A DNA stretch of 64,000 nt from contig DASZEN010000024.1 in assembly GCA_035940775.1 (NCBI GenBank), positions 46,144-110,143 of the forward strand. Direction: 5' to 3'. Source of the DNA: DASQYE01 sp035940775 (GTDB taxonomy: Bacteria > Acidobacteriota > Blastocatellia > Pyrinomonadales > Pyrinomonadaceae). Positions 23,969-33,263 of the stretch are shown in pieces. Within the stretch, counting starts at the first letter, position 1, and every line of letters starts with the position of its first letter. Made by a program: the position numbers and the translations under genes. The notes under the pieces were generated by a model. It was not told the DNA's origin, made no database searches, and saw only the letters and a program-made list of their open reading frames with translations.

Positions 23969-26146
23969 TCAGGCGGCTGGTTCCTGATAGGCGAAGACCT
24001 GATTTTTGCCCAGGCTTTTGGCGCTATAGAGCGCGCGGTCGGCCGCGCCGATGATGGCGGCGGGCGTATGGAGCGTAGGAGTGAAGGTGGAGACTCCGAT
24101 GCTGATGGTGACGGCGCCGAGCGGTTGCGTCTTGCCGTGCGGGAAGCGCGTGCGCTGAACTCTTCGACGGATGCGCTCGGCGATTGCGCACGCTTCGTCG
24201 AGGGTCGTTTGCGGCAGCAGGATCGAGAACTCTTCGCCGCCGTAGCGCGAGGCGACATCGGCCGAACGCAGCGCGCTCTTGAGGCATTGTGCCGTCATTT
24301 CGAGCGCCAGATCACCGGCCTGATGCAGATTTTTGTCGTTGTAAATCTTGAAGTCGTCGATGTCAATCATCATAAAGCTCATCGCGTAGCCGTGGCGCGA
24401 TGAGCGTTTCAATTCCTCGTCGAGGCGCTCTTCCATGTAACGACGATTGAGCAGACCCGTCAGCGGATCGGTGATCGACATCAACTGAAACTGCTCCGCC
24501 TTCTCGTGCCACTCGGCGCGATCCAGGGCGAGGGCCATCTGCGGCGCGATGGTTTCCAGCAGGCTCAGATCAATCTCGTCGTAGGAGCCTCCGCCCGCCT
24601 TGTCCGTGACGTTGAGGACGCCGACCTTTCGCCCGCCAATCGTGATCGGATAGCTGATGAACGACTTGGTTTTGTAGCGGCGCTCGGCGGGCGCTGGCGT
24701 GTGGCCCGATTGCTCCAGATCGCGCACCACCAGAGGTTGACCGTTCTGTAGCACGGTGCCCGAGATGCCGTCGCCGAGGCGAAGGCGCACATCGTCGGGC
24801 TGGCCCGCGATGAATCCCATCGTGGCCTTCATCGCCAGCTCGTTCGAGTCCGCATCGAAGAGCAGGAGGGAGCCGCGCTCGGCATGCAGAAGCTCCGCCG
24901 AATGTCTGAGGATGGAGAGATAGCTCTCGGCCGGAGTGAGCGCGTTGACCTGTTCCGTGAAACGAACCAACTGATCGGCGAAGCGCGCGCGCTGCTCCAG
25001 CTCGCTGCGAAGCCGCGAGACCTCAATCGGCAGCGCGATGTCCCGGCAAAACTTAATAATCTCTCGTCGCGTCGCCTCGTCCAGTGCGGAATCGCGAACG
25101 AGCAGAGCGCCCTTTAACTCTTCGCCGACGACCAGGGGGAAAAGCTCCACGGTCTTCTTCGAGTCCGCTTTTTCCTGTTTCGCGGAGGCGCGCACGGGCT
25201 TGAAGCCACTGGCCGTCTCGCCCAGCACGATGGACGTGCCCGCGCGGGCCGCGAGCGCGAGCCGCGAGTCCTTTGGCCCAAGCTCGACGCGAATCGCTTC
25301 CCCTTTGAAGAGACCCGTCGCAAACGATGACGTGAGCGTATTGCGGTCGCGCAGCAGAAGCGCAATCGAAGTCAGCCCGTGCTTTTCCGAGAACGCTCGC
25401 AGGGCATTTCCGCATGCCTCATGGAAGGCGCTGTCGGTCGGGATATGGCTCTCTTCGCCGGTAGCCTGCGGGCGCTCTTCCTTAGCTTCCGCGACAACAT
25501 CTGTGGCCCTCTCGGGAACATCCTGCGTCGTCGTCTCCGTCGTCGTCGCGGTGCTCCCGGTATCGAGCGCCGTTTGCGTATCCGCGATTGACCGCTCTTG
25601 CGTAAGATATTCGCCCGCCGCCTGCGCGATCTTTTTCGCCAGATCATCCAGGTCTTGACGCGCGGCGAAGATGACGTTCTTAAAGAGGTCGCTCGATAAC
25701 AAATCCTGTAGGTCGCCCGTGCGCAGGCGCTCGGCCAGCAGGCGATAATCGGCCGTCGTCAGAAAGGCGCGTCCGCCGATGACCGCAAGCCTGCGCCCCT
25801 CGCCGAGTTCGACCGGCATCGCAAAGCAATGCAGACCGGCATGGCAGCGATAATACGACGCAGCCCCGGCGCTCATCGCGCGCTCGTAGGCGACGCCGCA
25901 GTAGGGGTCGCACAATCGCCTGCGTGTGTCGGAGGATTGAAAGGCGCGGCAGATCGAATTGTTGTTCGAGACGTGGACGGCAGGGGGTTGATGGCCTTCT
26001 ACGAGCAGGATGGATAGGCCCGCCGCCGATGCGAGGGATTCCTGTAACTCGGCCCAGCCGGGCGGGCACTGCTGCTGCTGGTGCTTCGGCTGCTGAGACG
26101 ACGATTGTGTAGTTTCGCGCTCTGGCACGGATGACTTATCCAGCAT
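23969..26146 (-). CDS. PocR-GAF-GGDEF diguanylate cyclase
   Basis: 725 residues, cytoplasmic, making c-di-GMP from two GTP. Order: a Gln-rich N-terminus; a PocR sensory domain (about 30-190) with the family cysteines CDPYCG and CHAGLHC; a variable region; two GAF-type domains (about 240-370 and 400-545); and a GGDEF domain (about 560-725). The active site is GGEEF (636-640) and the product-inhibition I-site RSAD (627-630) lies exactly five residues before it, so the enzyme is both active and feedback-controlled by inference. PocR domains bind small ligands such as 1,2-propanediol-type hydrocarbons. The start is ATG 26146; an in-frame GTG at 26158 is possible. Two genes further lies the HD-GYP enzyme. 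Confidence 0.92.
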   Translation of the reverse strand: MLDKSSVPERETTQSSSQQPKHQQQQCPPGWAELQESLASAAGLSILLVEGHQPPAVHVSNNNSICRAFQSSDTRRRLCDPYCGVAYERAMSAGAASYYRCHAGLHCFAMPVELGEGRRLAVIGGRAFLTTADYRLLAERLRTGDLQDLLSSDLFKNVIFAARQDLDDLAKKIAQAAGEYLTQERSIADTQTALDTGSTATTTETTTQDVPERATDVVAEAKEERPQATGEESHIPTDSAFHEACGNALRAFSEKHGLTSIALLLRDRNTLTSSFATGLFKGEAIRVELGPKDSRLALAARAGTSIVLGETASGFKPVRASAKQEKADSKKTVELFPLVVGEELKGALLVRDSALDEATRREIIKFCRDIALPIEVSRLRSELEQRARFADQLVRFTEQVNALTPAESYLSILRHSAELLHAERGSLLLFDADSNELAMKATMGFIAGQPDDVRLRLGDGISGTVLQNGQPLVVRDLEQSGHTPAPAERRYKTKSFISYPITIGGRKVGVLNVTDKAGGGSYDEIDLSLLETIAPQMALALDRAEWHEKAEQFQLMSITDPLTGLLNRRYMEERLDEELKRSSRHGYAMSFMMIDIDDFKIYNDKNLHQAGDLALEMTAQCLKSALRSADVASRYGGEEFSILLPQTTLDEACAIAERIRRRVQRTRFPHGKTQPLGAVTISIGVSTFTPTLHTPAAIIGAADRALYSAKSLGKNQVFAYQEPAA

Positions 26147-26280
26147 CTGATAGACCACTTATGTCGCGCTCGAAAATACTGTTGGAAGGTCTGAACCGGG
26201 TAAAGAAGCAGGAGCCAGCGCTTCGACGCTTGTCCGCATATAGCCGGATGAGGGTGGTGGCGGCCACCGACCTGTCGTCC

Positions 26281-26309
26281 AGTATAAGGGCCTGCGGGCA
26301 AACAAACAA
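26281..26309 (-). promoter_or_regulatory. Putative promoter of the diguanylate cyclase unit
   Basis: On the minus strand TTGTTT (26304-26309) and TATACT (26281-26286) are 17 bases apart. The -10 matches five of six consensus bases and the -35 only four. Transcription would start near 26274, giving a leader of about 130 bases. It overlaps the tail of the opp terminator. Confidence 0.4.
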
Positions 26310-26329
26310 GTGTTTTCTACTTAAAACAC
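26299..26329 (-). terminator. Terminator of the opp operon
   Basis: On the minus strand, 75 bases after the oppF stop, GTGTTTT pairs with AAAACAC (26310-26316 with 26323-26329) around a 6-base loop and is followed by the U-rich stretch TTGTTTGTTTG. The stem is AT-rich, so efficiency is uncertain. Confidence 0.55.
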
Positions 26330-26403
26330 AAGCAGATGCAGGCTTACGAAGGATTGGCCGGAACCTTCTCAACTCTAATAAAACGCTCAATAGCCGAATG
26401 GTT

Positions 26404-27540
26404 TCAAGTTGCTATGACACGCTGCGCGTCACGCAGGCCGGGCGCGTCGCCCGGCGCGACCTGCTCTATGTCGGGCTGTTCCGGGCTGATACGAATACAG
26501 GCCGCAAAATGATTGGGCTTGATCTCCGCGAGCGGCGGCACAACCTCTTTACATGCTTGAATTGCATAAGGACAGCGGGTATGAAAACGGCATCCTTGCG
26601 GGGGGTTGATCGGCGAGGGCACGTCGCCTTCGAGCACGATGCGCTGGCGCGTCGCTTCAACTGCGGGGTCAGGGACGGGGACGGCTGAGATCAATGCCCT
26701 GGTATAGGGCATCAGGGGATCGTCATAAATGGTTTTGGCGTTCGCTATCTCGACGAGCTTGCCGAGGTACATCACGGCGACCCGGTCGGAGACGTGGCGG
26801 ATCGCTCTTAAGTCGTGTGAGATAAAGAGATAGGTCAGATTCTTGCTGCGCTGTAGACGCTCCATCAGGTTCATGATCTGCGCCTGTATGGAGACATCCA
26901 GGGCCGAAATGGGCTCGTCCGCCACGATAAAGTCGGGGTTGACGGCCAGGGCGCGGGCGATGCCTATGCGCTGGCGCTGCCCGCCTGAAAATTCGTGCGG
27001 GAAGCGCTTGATGAAACGCTTGTTGAGGCCAACGGTTTCCATCAATTCCTGCACGAGGCGGTCTGTCTCCTTGCGGCCCGCCAGTCGGAACGTCTCTATC
27101 GGCTCGCTTATGATCTGCCCGACCGTCATGCGCGGGTTCAGCGAGGCATAGGGGTCTTGAAAGATCATCTGTAGATGACGCCGCTGCTCGCGCATCTCTC
27201 TGTGCGAGAGGTGCGCCAGGTCGTGCCCGCGAAAGAGCACCTGCCCGCCCGTGGGCTCGGTCAAACGAAGCAGGGCACGCCCGAGCGTCGACTTGCCACA
27301 GCCGGATTCGCCCACGAGCCCGAGCGTCTCGCCCGGATAGATGTCTATGGTCACGCCGTCCACGGCCTTGACGACGCGCTTGACGGGGCTTCCGCCCATC
27401 ATCTTGTCCCAGACGGTTCCGCCGCCGAGCTTGAAATGAACCTTGAGGTCGCGGATGGCGATCAAAGGCCCTTCATCATGCCCGCGCTCAATGGGCGGCG
27501 GCATCTCGGTCATCGAGACGGATGTCGGTTGTGTGCTCAT
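26404..27540 (-). CDS. oppF: Oligopeptide ABC transporter ATP-binding protein OppF
   Basis: 378 residues, one of the two cytoplasmic ATPases of the peptide importer. Walker A GESGCGKST is at 77-85, followed by the Q-loop FQDPYASLNPR, signature FSGGQRQR and Walker B FIVADEPISALD. The C-terminal oligopeptide/dipeptide extension carries CRFHTRCPYA with conserved cysteines, as in OppD/DppD proteins that hold an Fe-S cluster. The N-terminus is about 25 residues longer than in E. coli OppF, with an insert near GGGTVWDKMMGG. The start overlaps the oppD stop by 4 bases. Confidence 0.95.
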   Translation of the reverse strand: MSTQPTSVSMTEMPPPIERGHDEGPLIAIRDLKVHFKLGGGTVWDKMMGGSPVKRVVKAVDGVTIDIYPGETLGLVGESGCGKSTLGRALLRLTEPTGGQVLFRGHDLAHLSHREMREQRRHLQMIFQDPYASLNPRMTVGQIISEPIETFRLAGRKETDRLVQELMETVGLNKRFIKRFPHEFSGGQRQRIGIARALAVNPDFIVADEPISALDVSIQAQIMNLMERLQRSKNLTYLFISHDLRAIRHVSDRVAVMYLGKLVEIANAKTIYDDPLMPYTRALISAVPVPDPAVEATRQRIVLEGDVPSPINPPQGCRFHTRCPYAIQACKEVVPPLAEIKPNHFAACIRISPEQPDIEQVAPGDAPGLRDAQRVIAT

Positions 27541-28628
27541 ACGTTTCCCGTTGGCTGTTCCCCGGAGGCGGAAGGTGTGGAGGCGGAGGCGGCGGATGGT
27601 TTACGACCCGCCGCGCGCTCGTCGCGCTCCTTGCAGGAAGCGCCGTAGACCTCTTCCGCAAAATGGCAGAGCGAATGATGGTCGCGTGTCAGGGCGACGA
27701 AGGGGGGAAACTCGTTGCGGCAAATCTCTTCGGCACGCTCGCAGCGCGGGGCGAAGGGACAGCCCGGCGGCAGGTGCGCCACGTCGGGCGGCAACCCCGG
27801 AATCTGGTAGAGAGCGCCCTGCTCCGAGGTCGGGTCGGGCACGGAGCGCAACAACCCCTTCGTGTAAGGGTTGCCGGGACAACTGAAAAGCTCCGAGGTG
27901 CGCGCCTGCTCAAAGACCTTCCCGGCGTACATCACAAGAATGTGATCGGTCATTCCGGCGACCACCCCAAGATCGTGCGTAATCAGAATTACGCTCGTCC
28001 CCGTCTCCTGCTTGAGATTCTTTATCAGCTCAAGTATCTGCGCCTGTATGGTCACGTCGAGCGCCGTCGTCGGCTCGTCCGCGATCAGCAGCTCCGGCTC
28101 GCAGGACAAGGCCATAGCGATCATGACACGCTGGCGCATGCCGCCCGAGAACTCGTGCGGGTAGCTATCGACGCGCGCGCGCGCTTCGGGGATGCCGACC
28201 ATTTCGAGCATCTTGATGGCGTGCTCGTAAGCCTGATCTTTCGTGTAGCCCAGATGCAGTCGTGTCAATTCCATCAACTGCTTTGAGATACGCATGAACG
28301 GATTGAGCGAGGTCATCGGGTCTTGAAAGATCATCGCGATTCGTTTGCCGCGAATCTTGCGTATCTCGTCCGGCGGCAGCGAGAGAATATCCATGCCGTC
28401 GAAGATGATCTCGCCCGAAACGATCTTTCCGGGCGGGTCCGGAATCAGTCGAATGATGGAGAGATTGGTGACGGACTTTCCGGAGCCGGACTCGCCCACG
28501 ATGCCTAGGGTCTCGCCGCGTTTCAACTCGAACTCGATGCCGTCGACGGCCTTCACCAGCCCGTCCTCCGTCCCGAAGTAGGTTCTGAGGTCTCTGACCT
28601 CTAAAATGTTTCCGTCTCGGCTACTCAT
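27537..28628 (-). CDS. oppD: Oligopeptide ABC transporter ATP-binding protein OppD
   Basis: 363 residues. Walker A GESGSGKS near residue 44, Q-loop FQDPMTSLNPF, signature FSGGMRQR, Walker B LLIADEPTTALD and switch His (LITHDLG) are all intact. The oligopeptide extension has PPGCPFAPRCERA. The C-terminal tail is Ser/Ala-rich. It pairs with OppF to form the ATPase heterodimer. A 109-base gap without motifs separates it from oppC. Confidence 0.95.
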   Translation of the reverse strand: MSSRDGNILEVRDLRTYFGTEDGLVKAVDGIEFELKRGETLGIVGESGSGKSVTNLSIIRLIPDPPGKIVSGEIIFDGMDILSLPPDEIRKIRGKRIAMIFQDPMTSLNPFMRISKQLMELTRLHLGYTKDQAYEHAIKMLEMVGIPEARARVDSYPHEFSGGMRQRVMIAMALSCEPELLIADEPTTALDVTIQAQILELIKNLKQETGTSVILITHDLGVVAGMTDHILVMYAGKVFEQARTSELFSCPGNPYTKGLLRSVPDPTSEQGALYQIPGLPPDVAHLPPGCPFAPRCERAEEICRNEFPPFVALTRDHHSLCHFAEEVYGASCKERDERAAGRKPSAASASTPSASGEQPTGNV

Positions 28629-28737
28629 ATCGTTTTTCAGAACGCGGAAAGAGGGTTACGAAATGTGGACTTGAAGACCGCGCTATCATCATCATCATTA
28701 ATCTCGTTCGTCGATCCGACCTCACGGAGCGCGCTTC

Positions 28738-29808
28738 CTAGACTTTTCGCATCTGCGGGTCGAGCGCGTCGCGCAAACCATCGCCCACAAAATTGAGGCT
28801 GAAGAGCGTCAGGGCCATCGTCACGCCGGGGAAAATAATCATCCAGGGGAAGATCGCCATGTTCTGCGCGCCCTCGGCGGCGAGCGTGCCCCAGGATGAG
28901 AGCGGCGCCTGCACGCCGAGGCCCAGGTAGCTCAGGAATGCTTCCTGCAACATCACCGAAGGGATGGTCAGCGTCGCGTAGACGATCACGGGCCCGAGCG
29001 TGTTCGGAACCAGATGGCGAAAGATTATCTTCCAGGTCGAGACGCCGATGGAGCGCGCCGCCTCCACAAACTCCTGATTCTTTAAGGAGAGCACCTGCCC
29101 GCGCACGATGCGCGCCATCGTCAGCCAGGAGACGGCCCCGAGCGCCGCGAAAAGCAGGAACAAGCTCTTCTCGAAAAGCGCCAGCAGCACGATGACGAGC
29201 ATCATGTAGGGAATGGCGAAGAGTATGTCCACGATGCGCATCATCAGGTTATCGAGCTTGCCGCCGACGTAGCCCGCGAATGCCCCGTAGGTGACGCCGA
29301 TCACCAGGGATACGGCGGTCGAGACTATGCCAACCATGAGAGAGATGCGCCCGCCGATCAATACTCTGGCCAGGATGTCGCGCCCCTGCGGGTCTGTGCC
29401 CATGGGATGCTTCCAGCTCGGCGGCATGGCTTTGACGAGCGCGCGGTCGCCCGGAATCAAGTCGTAGGTATAGCCGGTCGCGGCCTTGAGAATCATCGGC
29501 CCGATCATGGTCGCGAGCAGGATAAAGAGGACGACGAAGATACCCATCACCGCCAGCTTGTTCTTGCGCAAACGCTTCCAGGCGTCCTTCCAGAGGCTCG
29601 TGCCTTTAACGTAACCGCCCGCCGCTTCCTGCCACGTATCGTCGTCCGGAGGCGCCGTGCCGTAGAGCTGGTCGGCGGCCATCGCCTCCGGCGTATTTAT
29701 CTTCTGCTGCGCGGCGACGATGCCGGGCGGGGCCGGGCCCACGGCCTTATCAATCGGCTCGTTCGGCTCGGCTGTCGGTATTCTTTCAACTTCCGGTGAT
29801 CGCGACAT
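28738..29808 (-). CDS. oppC: Oligopeptide ABC transporter permease OppC
   Basis: 356 residues with an N-terminal cytoplasmic extension of about 85 residues, rich in Pro/Glu. Then come the OppC-type N-terminal helix (KNKLAVMGIFVVLFILLA) and five more membrane helices. The EAA loop that contacts the ATPase reads EFVEAARSIGVSTWKIIFRH. The domain MGTDPQGRDILARVLIGGR is diagnostic of DppC/OppC. The long N-terminal extension is unusual. Confidence 0.94.
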   Translation of the reverse strand: MSRSPEVERIPTAEPNEPIDKAVGPAPPGIVAAQQKINTPEAMAADQLYGTAPPDDDTWQEAAGGYVKGTSLWKDAWKRLRKNKLAVMGIFVVLFILLATMIGPMILKAATGYTYDLIPGDRALVKAMPPSWKHPMGTDPQGRDILARVLIGGRISLMVGIVSTAVSLVIGVTYGAFAGYVGGKLDNLMMRIVDILFAIPYMMLVIVLLALFEKSLFLLFAALGAVSWLTMARIVRGQVLSLKNQEFVEAARSIGVSTWKIIFRHLVPNTLGPVIVYATLTIPSVMLQEAFLSYLGLGVQAPLSSWGTLAAEGAQNMAIFPWMIIFPGVTMALTLFSLNFVGDGLRDALDPQMRKV

Positions 29809-29829
29809 GGGCTTATCTCTCCCCTTCGG

Positions 29830-30780
29830 CTAATACCTGATGCGTGGATCAATGTAGGCGTAAGCGATGTCCACTAGAAGATTGAAAAGTAGCACGAGGA
29901 TGGCGACGAAGGCCGTGATGCCCAGCAGAAGCGGCTCGTCGCGGTTCAGGGCGGCGTTGATAAAGTAGTTGCCGAGTCCGGGAATAGCGTAGACGCGCTC
30001 GACGACGACCGTACCGGCGACCAGGAAGGCCAGGGCCGGGCCCGTAAAGCTGACGACCGGCAGCATTCCTCCGCGCAAGGCGTGGCGAAGCACTACGGCC
30101 TTTTCGCTCAGGCCCTTGGCGCGCGCCGTGCGAATGTAGTCGCGCCTCAAGACCTCAAGCATGCCGGAGCGCGTCAGCCGCGCAATGTAGGCCATGTAGA
30201 GCGCCGACAGCGTGATCGCGGGCAGCAGCATGTAACGCAGGTCTGGAATGCCGCCCGTCCCGATGCGTACGGCCCACTCCCAGCGCGCGGGCGGCAGCCA
30301 GTAGAGCGTCAGCGAAAAGACGAGTATGAGCAGCGGCCCGAGGACGAAGTTGGGCAGGCTGATGCCGAGCATCGCCGCCGCCATCGTACTGTAATCAAGC
30401 GCCGAGTTCTGCTTGAGCGCGGCCAGCGTGCCCAAGATCGTGCCGACGATGAGCGCGATCAGGTAGGCGGAAAGACCCAGCGTGGCCGAGACCGGAACCG
30501 AGCGCCACAGAATCTCGTTGACGGTCTGTTCCTGGTACTTGCGCGAGAACCCGAAATCCCTGTGACGAAAGATCTGCCACATGGTCTTGCCGTACTGCAC
30601 GTACCACGGACGATCCAGCCCGTACTTGGCCCGTATATTCTTCTCGACGGCGGGCGGCAAGCCCTTCTCCGTCTGGTAAAAGTTGCCGGGCGCAAGCCGA
30701 ATCAACACCCACGCGATGGTGATTACCAGAAGCACCATCGGGACGATGATGAGCAGGCGGCGAATGATGAAGCGGATCAT
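29830..30780 (-). CDS. oppB: Oligopeptide ABC transporter permease OppB
   Basis: 316 residues, six membrane helices, beginning MIRFIIRRLLIIVPMVLLV as in OppB/DppB. The EAA loop reads DYIRTARAKGLSEKAVVLRH. The C-terminus IAYAYIDPRIRY is family-typical. It forms the pore with OppC. It lies 35 bases after oppA and 21 bases before oppC on the minus strand. Confidence 0.95.
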   Translation of the reverse strand: MIRFIIRRLLIIVPMVLLVITIAWVLIRLAPGNFYQTEKGLPPAVEKNIRAKYGLDRPWYVQYGKTMWQIFRHRDFGFSRKYQEQTVNEILWRSVPVSATLGLSAYLIALIVGTILGTLAALKQNSALDYSTMAAAMLGISLPNFVLGPLLILVFSLTLYWLPPARWEWAVRIGTGGIPDLRYMLLPAITLSALYMAYIARLTRSGMLEVLRRDYIRTARAKGLSEKAVVLRHALRGGMLPVVSFTGPALAFLVAGTVVVERVYAIPGLGNYFINAALNRDEPLLLGITAFVAILVLLFNLLVDIAYAYIDPRIRY

Positions 30781-30815
30781 TTCATAATCCCTCGCAAAAA
30801 ATATTCTTTGAAGGT

Positions 30816-32927
30816 CTAACGACCGACCGGATTAAGGAGCCGCGCGATGGCCGGGAACGAGCGCACGTCGAAGGGCAGCGCCAGCGCCACGGGCGCACTC
30901 TCTTCATCACGCCAGTTATGGTCGATCCAGACCTGACGCCAGTCGTGCTGATCCAGCAGATTCGCCTCAAGGTTTCTGACGTAGGGTTTTCTCATAAGTG
31001 AGCTTGGCCCTATGAAGAGTGGAATCACTGGCTGCTGGCTGAGCATGTAAGCTTCGGCCTCTTTGAGCATCTTCATGCGCTTGGCCGTATCGGTCTCGGC
31101 ATTGGCGGCCAGAAGCATCGCGTCATACTTCTTGTCCAGCCAGCCCGTGCCGTTGTTGGCCGAGGCCGATGTCATCAGGTCGAGGAACGTATTCGGGTCA
31201 ACGTAGTCGCCGATCCAGGCGCGGCGCGCCAACCCTTTATAGTTCATCTTGTCGGAGCGAGTGTTATCCAGATAGACGCGCCATTCCTGATTGGTCATCT
31301 CCACCTTGATGCCAAGCTCGCGCTTGAGCATCGACTGGACGAACTCCATCGTCTGCTTGGTTGACTCCGCCGTGTTATATACGATCTCGATTTCGGGGAA
31401 GCCCTTTCCGCCCGGATAGCCCGCTTCGGCCAGCAGACGCCGCGCCTCGTCCGGGTTATAGCCCGTCCCTTCGGCGTTCTCGTACCCTTCCATGCGGGGC
31501 GTGAATCCCGTCAGTGGCAGGCGGCCCGGAGCCTGGTCTGCGATGATCTGGCGATTGATAGCCATGTTGAAAGCCTTACGCACGCGCAGATCATCGAAAG
31601 GCTTCATGGTGGTCTTCATGGAGACGTATTCGATCTGTAGATACGGGCCGAAGACGTAGTCCTTCTTGGTCTCCTTGATCTGGTTGCGCCAGGGCGGCGG
31701 TACTTCGTTCGATTGTGTGGCGTCAACCTCGCCCGCCTTGTACATGTTCATCCCGGTCGTCAACTCTTCGATGGACGGGAAGATAATCCTGTCCAGCTTC
31801 GTGTTGGCGTTGTCCCAGAAGAGCGGGTTTCGCTCGACGACGATCTTCTCGTAGGGCGACCATTCCACGAGCTTGAATGCTCCGGAGGTGATGATGTTGC
31901 CCTGCTTGACCCAGAGCGCGTCGCCGTACTTCTCAATGGCCTGACGCGGCACGGGGCGGAAGAATTGATGCAGGATGATCTTATGGAAGAAGGCCGTCGG
32001 CGCTTCGAGCGTTACCTGGAAAGTATAATCGTCGAGAGCGCGCACGCCCATATTCTCTTTCGTAGCGGGGACGAACTCTTTGCCCTCCATAAACTGCGCC
32101 AGCCTTTGATTAGCCTCGGTCTTCTTCGCCGGGTTGAGGATCTTGCCGCGCGCCTCCGGATCGGCGGGCAAAAGGTAATACGGGTCTTTGAGCGCAAGCT
32201 TCGCTTCGCTCGCCTGCCCGCCGCCGCTCGCGGTTGATGACGGGGTTGCTGGGAGGGTCGTCGCCTGTGGCGTTGCGGGCGGAGTCGAAGCGCTCGCTGT
32301 CGTTGGGAGGGTCGTCGGTGTCGGCGGTAAATCGTAATTGACCGGGGCTGCGCCAGTGCAATTCAATGGCCCATGTTCGCCCGCGCGCTCCAAGTCGCCT
32401 TCGGTCATGTAGCGCCCGGTCGACGGGTCGCGTACGAACGCCATCTGCGCGCTGTACGCCTTGGCGTTATCGATCTTGATCGACTCGTACATCATGCTGG
32501 CGTAGGGAGCGGCCAGCTCTGGCGAGACGGCGCGCCGCCAGGAATAGACGAAATCATGCGCCGTGAGCGGTTTTCCGTCAGTCCACTTCGCATCGTCGCG
32601 CAGGTGAAAAGTCCAGACCGTGCCGTTGGCGTTGGTGTCCCAACTGGTCGCCAGCGACGGTCGCGGCATCACCGTCTTCTCGTCGTATTCGACAAGACCA
32701 TCGAACAAAGCGGCGGCGATGCGCGATTCGGGCTGCCCCGTCATCGGCTGCGGGTCGAGCGTCTCAGGCTCGGCCCCTGTAATGTATCGCAGCACCTGTC
32801 CCTGTGGCGGCTTGTTCTTACCGAAGTATTTCGAGTCCTGAGTTGAGGAAGCACAGGCTGCGCTCAGGAGCGTCAGCGCGACGAGCGCAAGGCTTAACGG
32901 GAAGCGGCCGGAACGAAAGATCGACAT
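30816..32927 (-). CDS. oppA: Oligopeptide-binding lipoprotein (SBP family 5), OppA-like
   Basis: 703 residues, considerably longer than E. coli OppA (about 540). A signal peptide ends in LSAACAS, a lipobox with Cys near residue 25. The solute-binding fold shows GAEPETLDPQ, VWTFHLRDDAKWTDG, AHDFVYSWRR, DDLRVRKAFNMAINRQ and GYPGGKGFPE. A Thr/Pro/Ala-rich low-complexity insert (about 200-240) plus an extra segment splits the N-terminal lobe. It captures peptides for OppBCDF in the periplasm. The immediately upstream gene encodes a second binding protein of the same family. Confidence 0.9.
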   Translation of the reverse strand: MSIFRSGRFPLSLALVALTLLSAACASSTQDSKYFGKNKPPQGQVLRYITGAEPETLDPQPMTGQPESRIAAALFDGLVEYDEKTVMPRPSLATSWDTNANGTVWTFHLRDDAKWTDGKPLTAHDFVYSWRRAVSPELAAPYASMMYESIKIDNAKAYSAQMAFVRDPSTGRYMTEGDLERAGEHGPLNCTGAAPVNYDLPPTPTTLPTTASASTPPATPQATTLPATPSSTASGGGQASEAKLALKDPYYLLPADPEARGKILNPAKKTEANQRLAQFMEGKEFVPATKENMGVRALDDYTFQVTLEAPTAFFHKIILHQFFRPVPRQAIEKYGDALWVKQGNIITSGAFKLVEWSPYEKIVVERNPLFWDNANTKLDRIIFPSIEELTTGMNMYKAGEVDATQSNEVPPPWRNQIKETKKDYVFGPYLQIEYVSMKTTMKPFDDLRVRKAFNMAINRQIIADQAPGRLPLTGFTPRMEGYENAEGTGYNPDEARRLLAEAGYPGGKGFPEIEIVYNTAESTKQTMEFVQSMLKRELGIKVEMTNQEWRVYLDNTRSDKMNYKGLARRAWIGDYVDPNTFLDLMTSASANNGTGWLDKKYDAMLLAANAETDTAKRMKMLKEAEAYMLSQQPVIPLFIGPSSLMRKPYVRNLEANLLDQHDWRQVWIDHNWRDEESAPVALALPFDVRSFPAIARLLNPVGR

Positions 32928-33263
32928 GGAAAGACTTCTCCTTTACGGCTAAGGGCTGCAAATGGGCCCGCGCGGCGCTCGAAATCCCTGCGGGCGCGCC
33001 CCGTTCTCGTCCTGCACGAAGATCACCCGCGCGGGACATGAGCCCGTCAATTGAGCCGGGGGACGGCCAACTGCTTCAAGTATCTCGGACGTACGAGGGG
33101 AGAACTTTTACTGACCGGAGCTTTGTTTGATAGGCGTGAACTTATCACGCGCGCATCGTTTATTTCAAGCTGTATCCTGTTTGTGGACGACAATTTAAAC
33201 GATGCCGGAAACGGCCCCGAGCGTTGCTTGCGGTTTTCCTCGCCGCCCTGGGCGAGCGTACGA
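32928..33263 (-). other. Intergenic region between two peptide-binding protein genes, possible opp promoter
   Basis: 336 bases without a gene on either strand that I can support. On the minus strand TTGAAA (33163-33168) and GATAAG (33141-33146) are 16 bases apart and could be a weak promoter for oppABCDF, which would let the core operon be expressed apart from the second binding protein. AGGAGAAG lies just before the oppA start (about 32936-32943). Confidence 0.4.
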
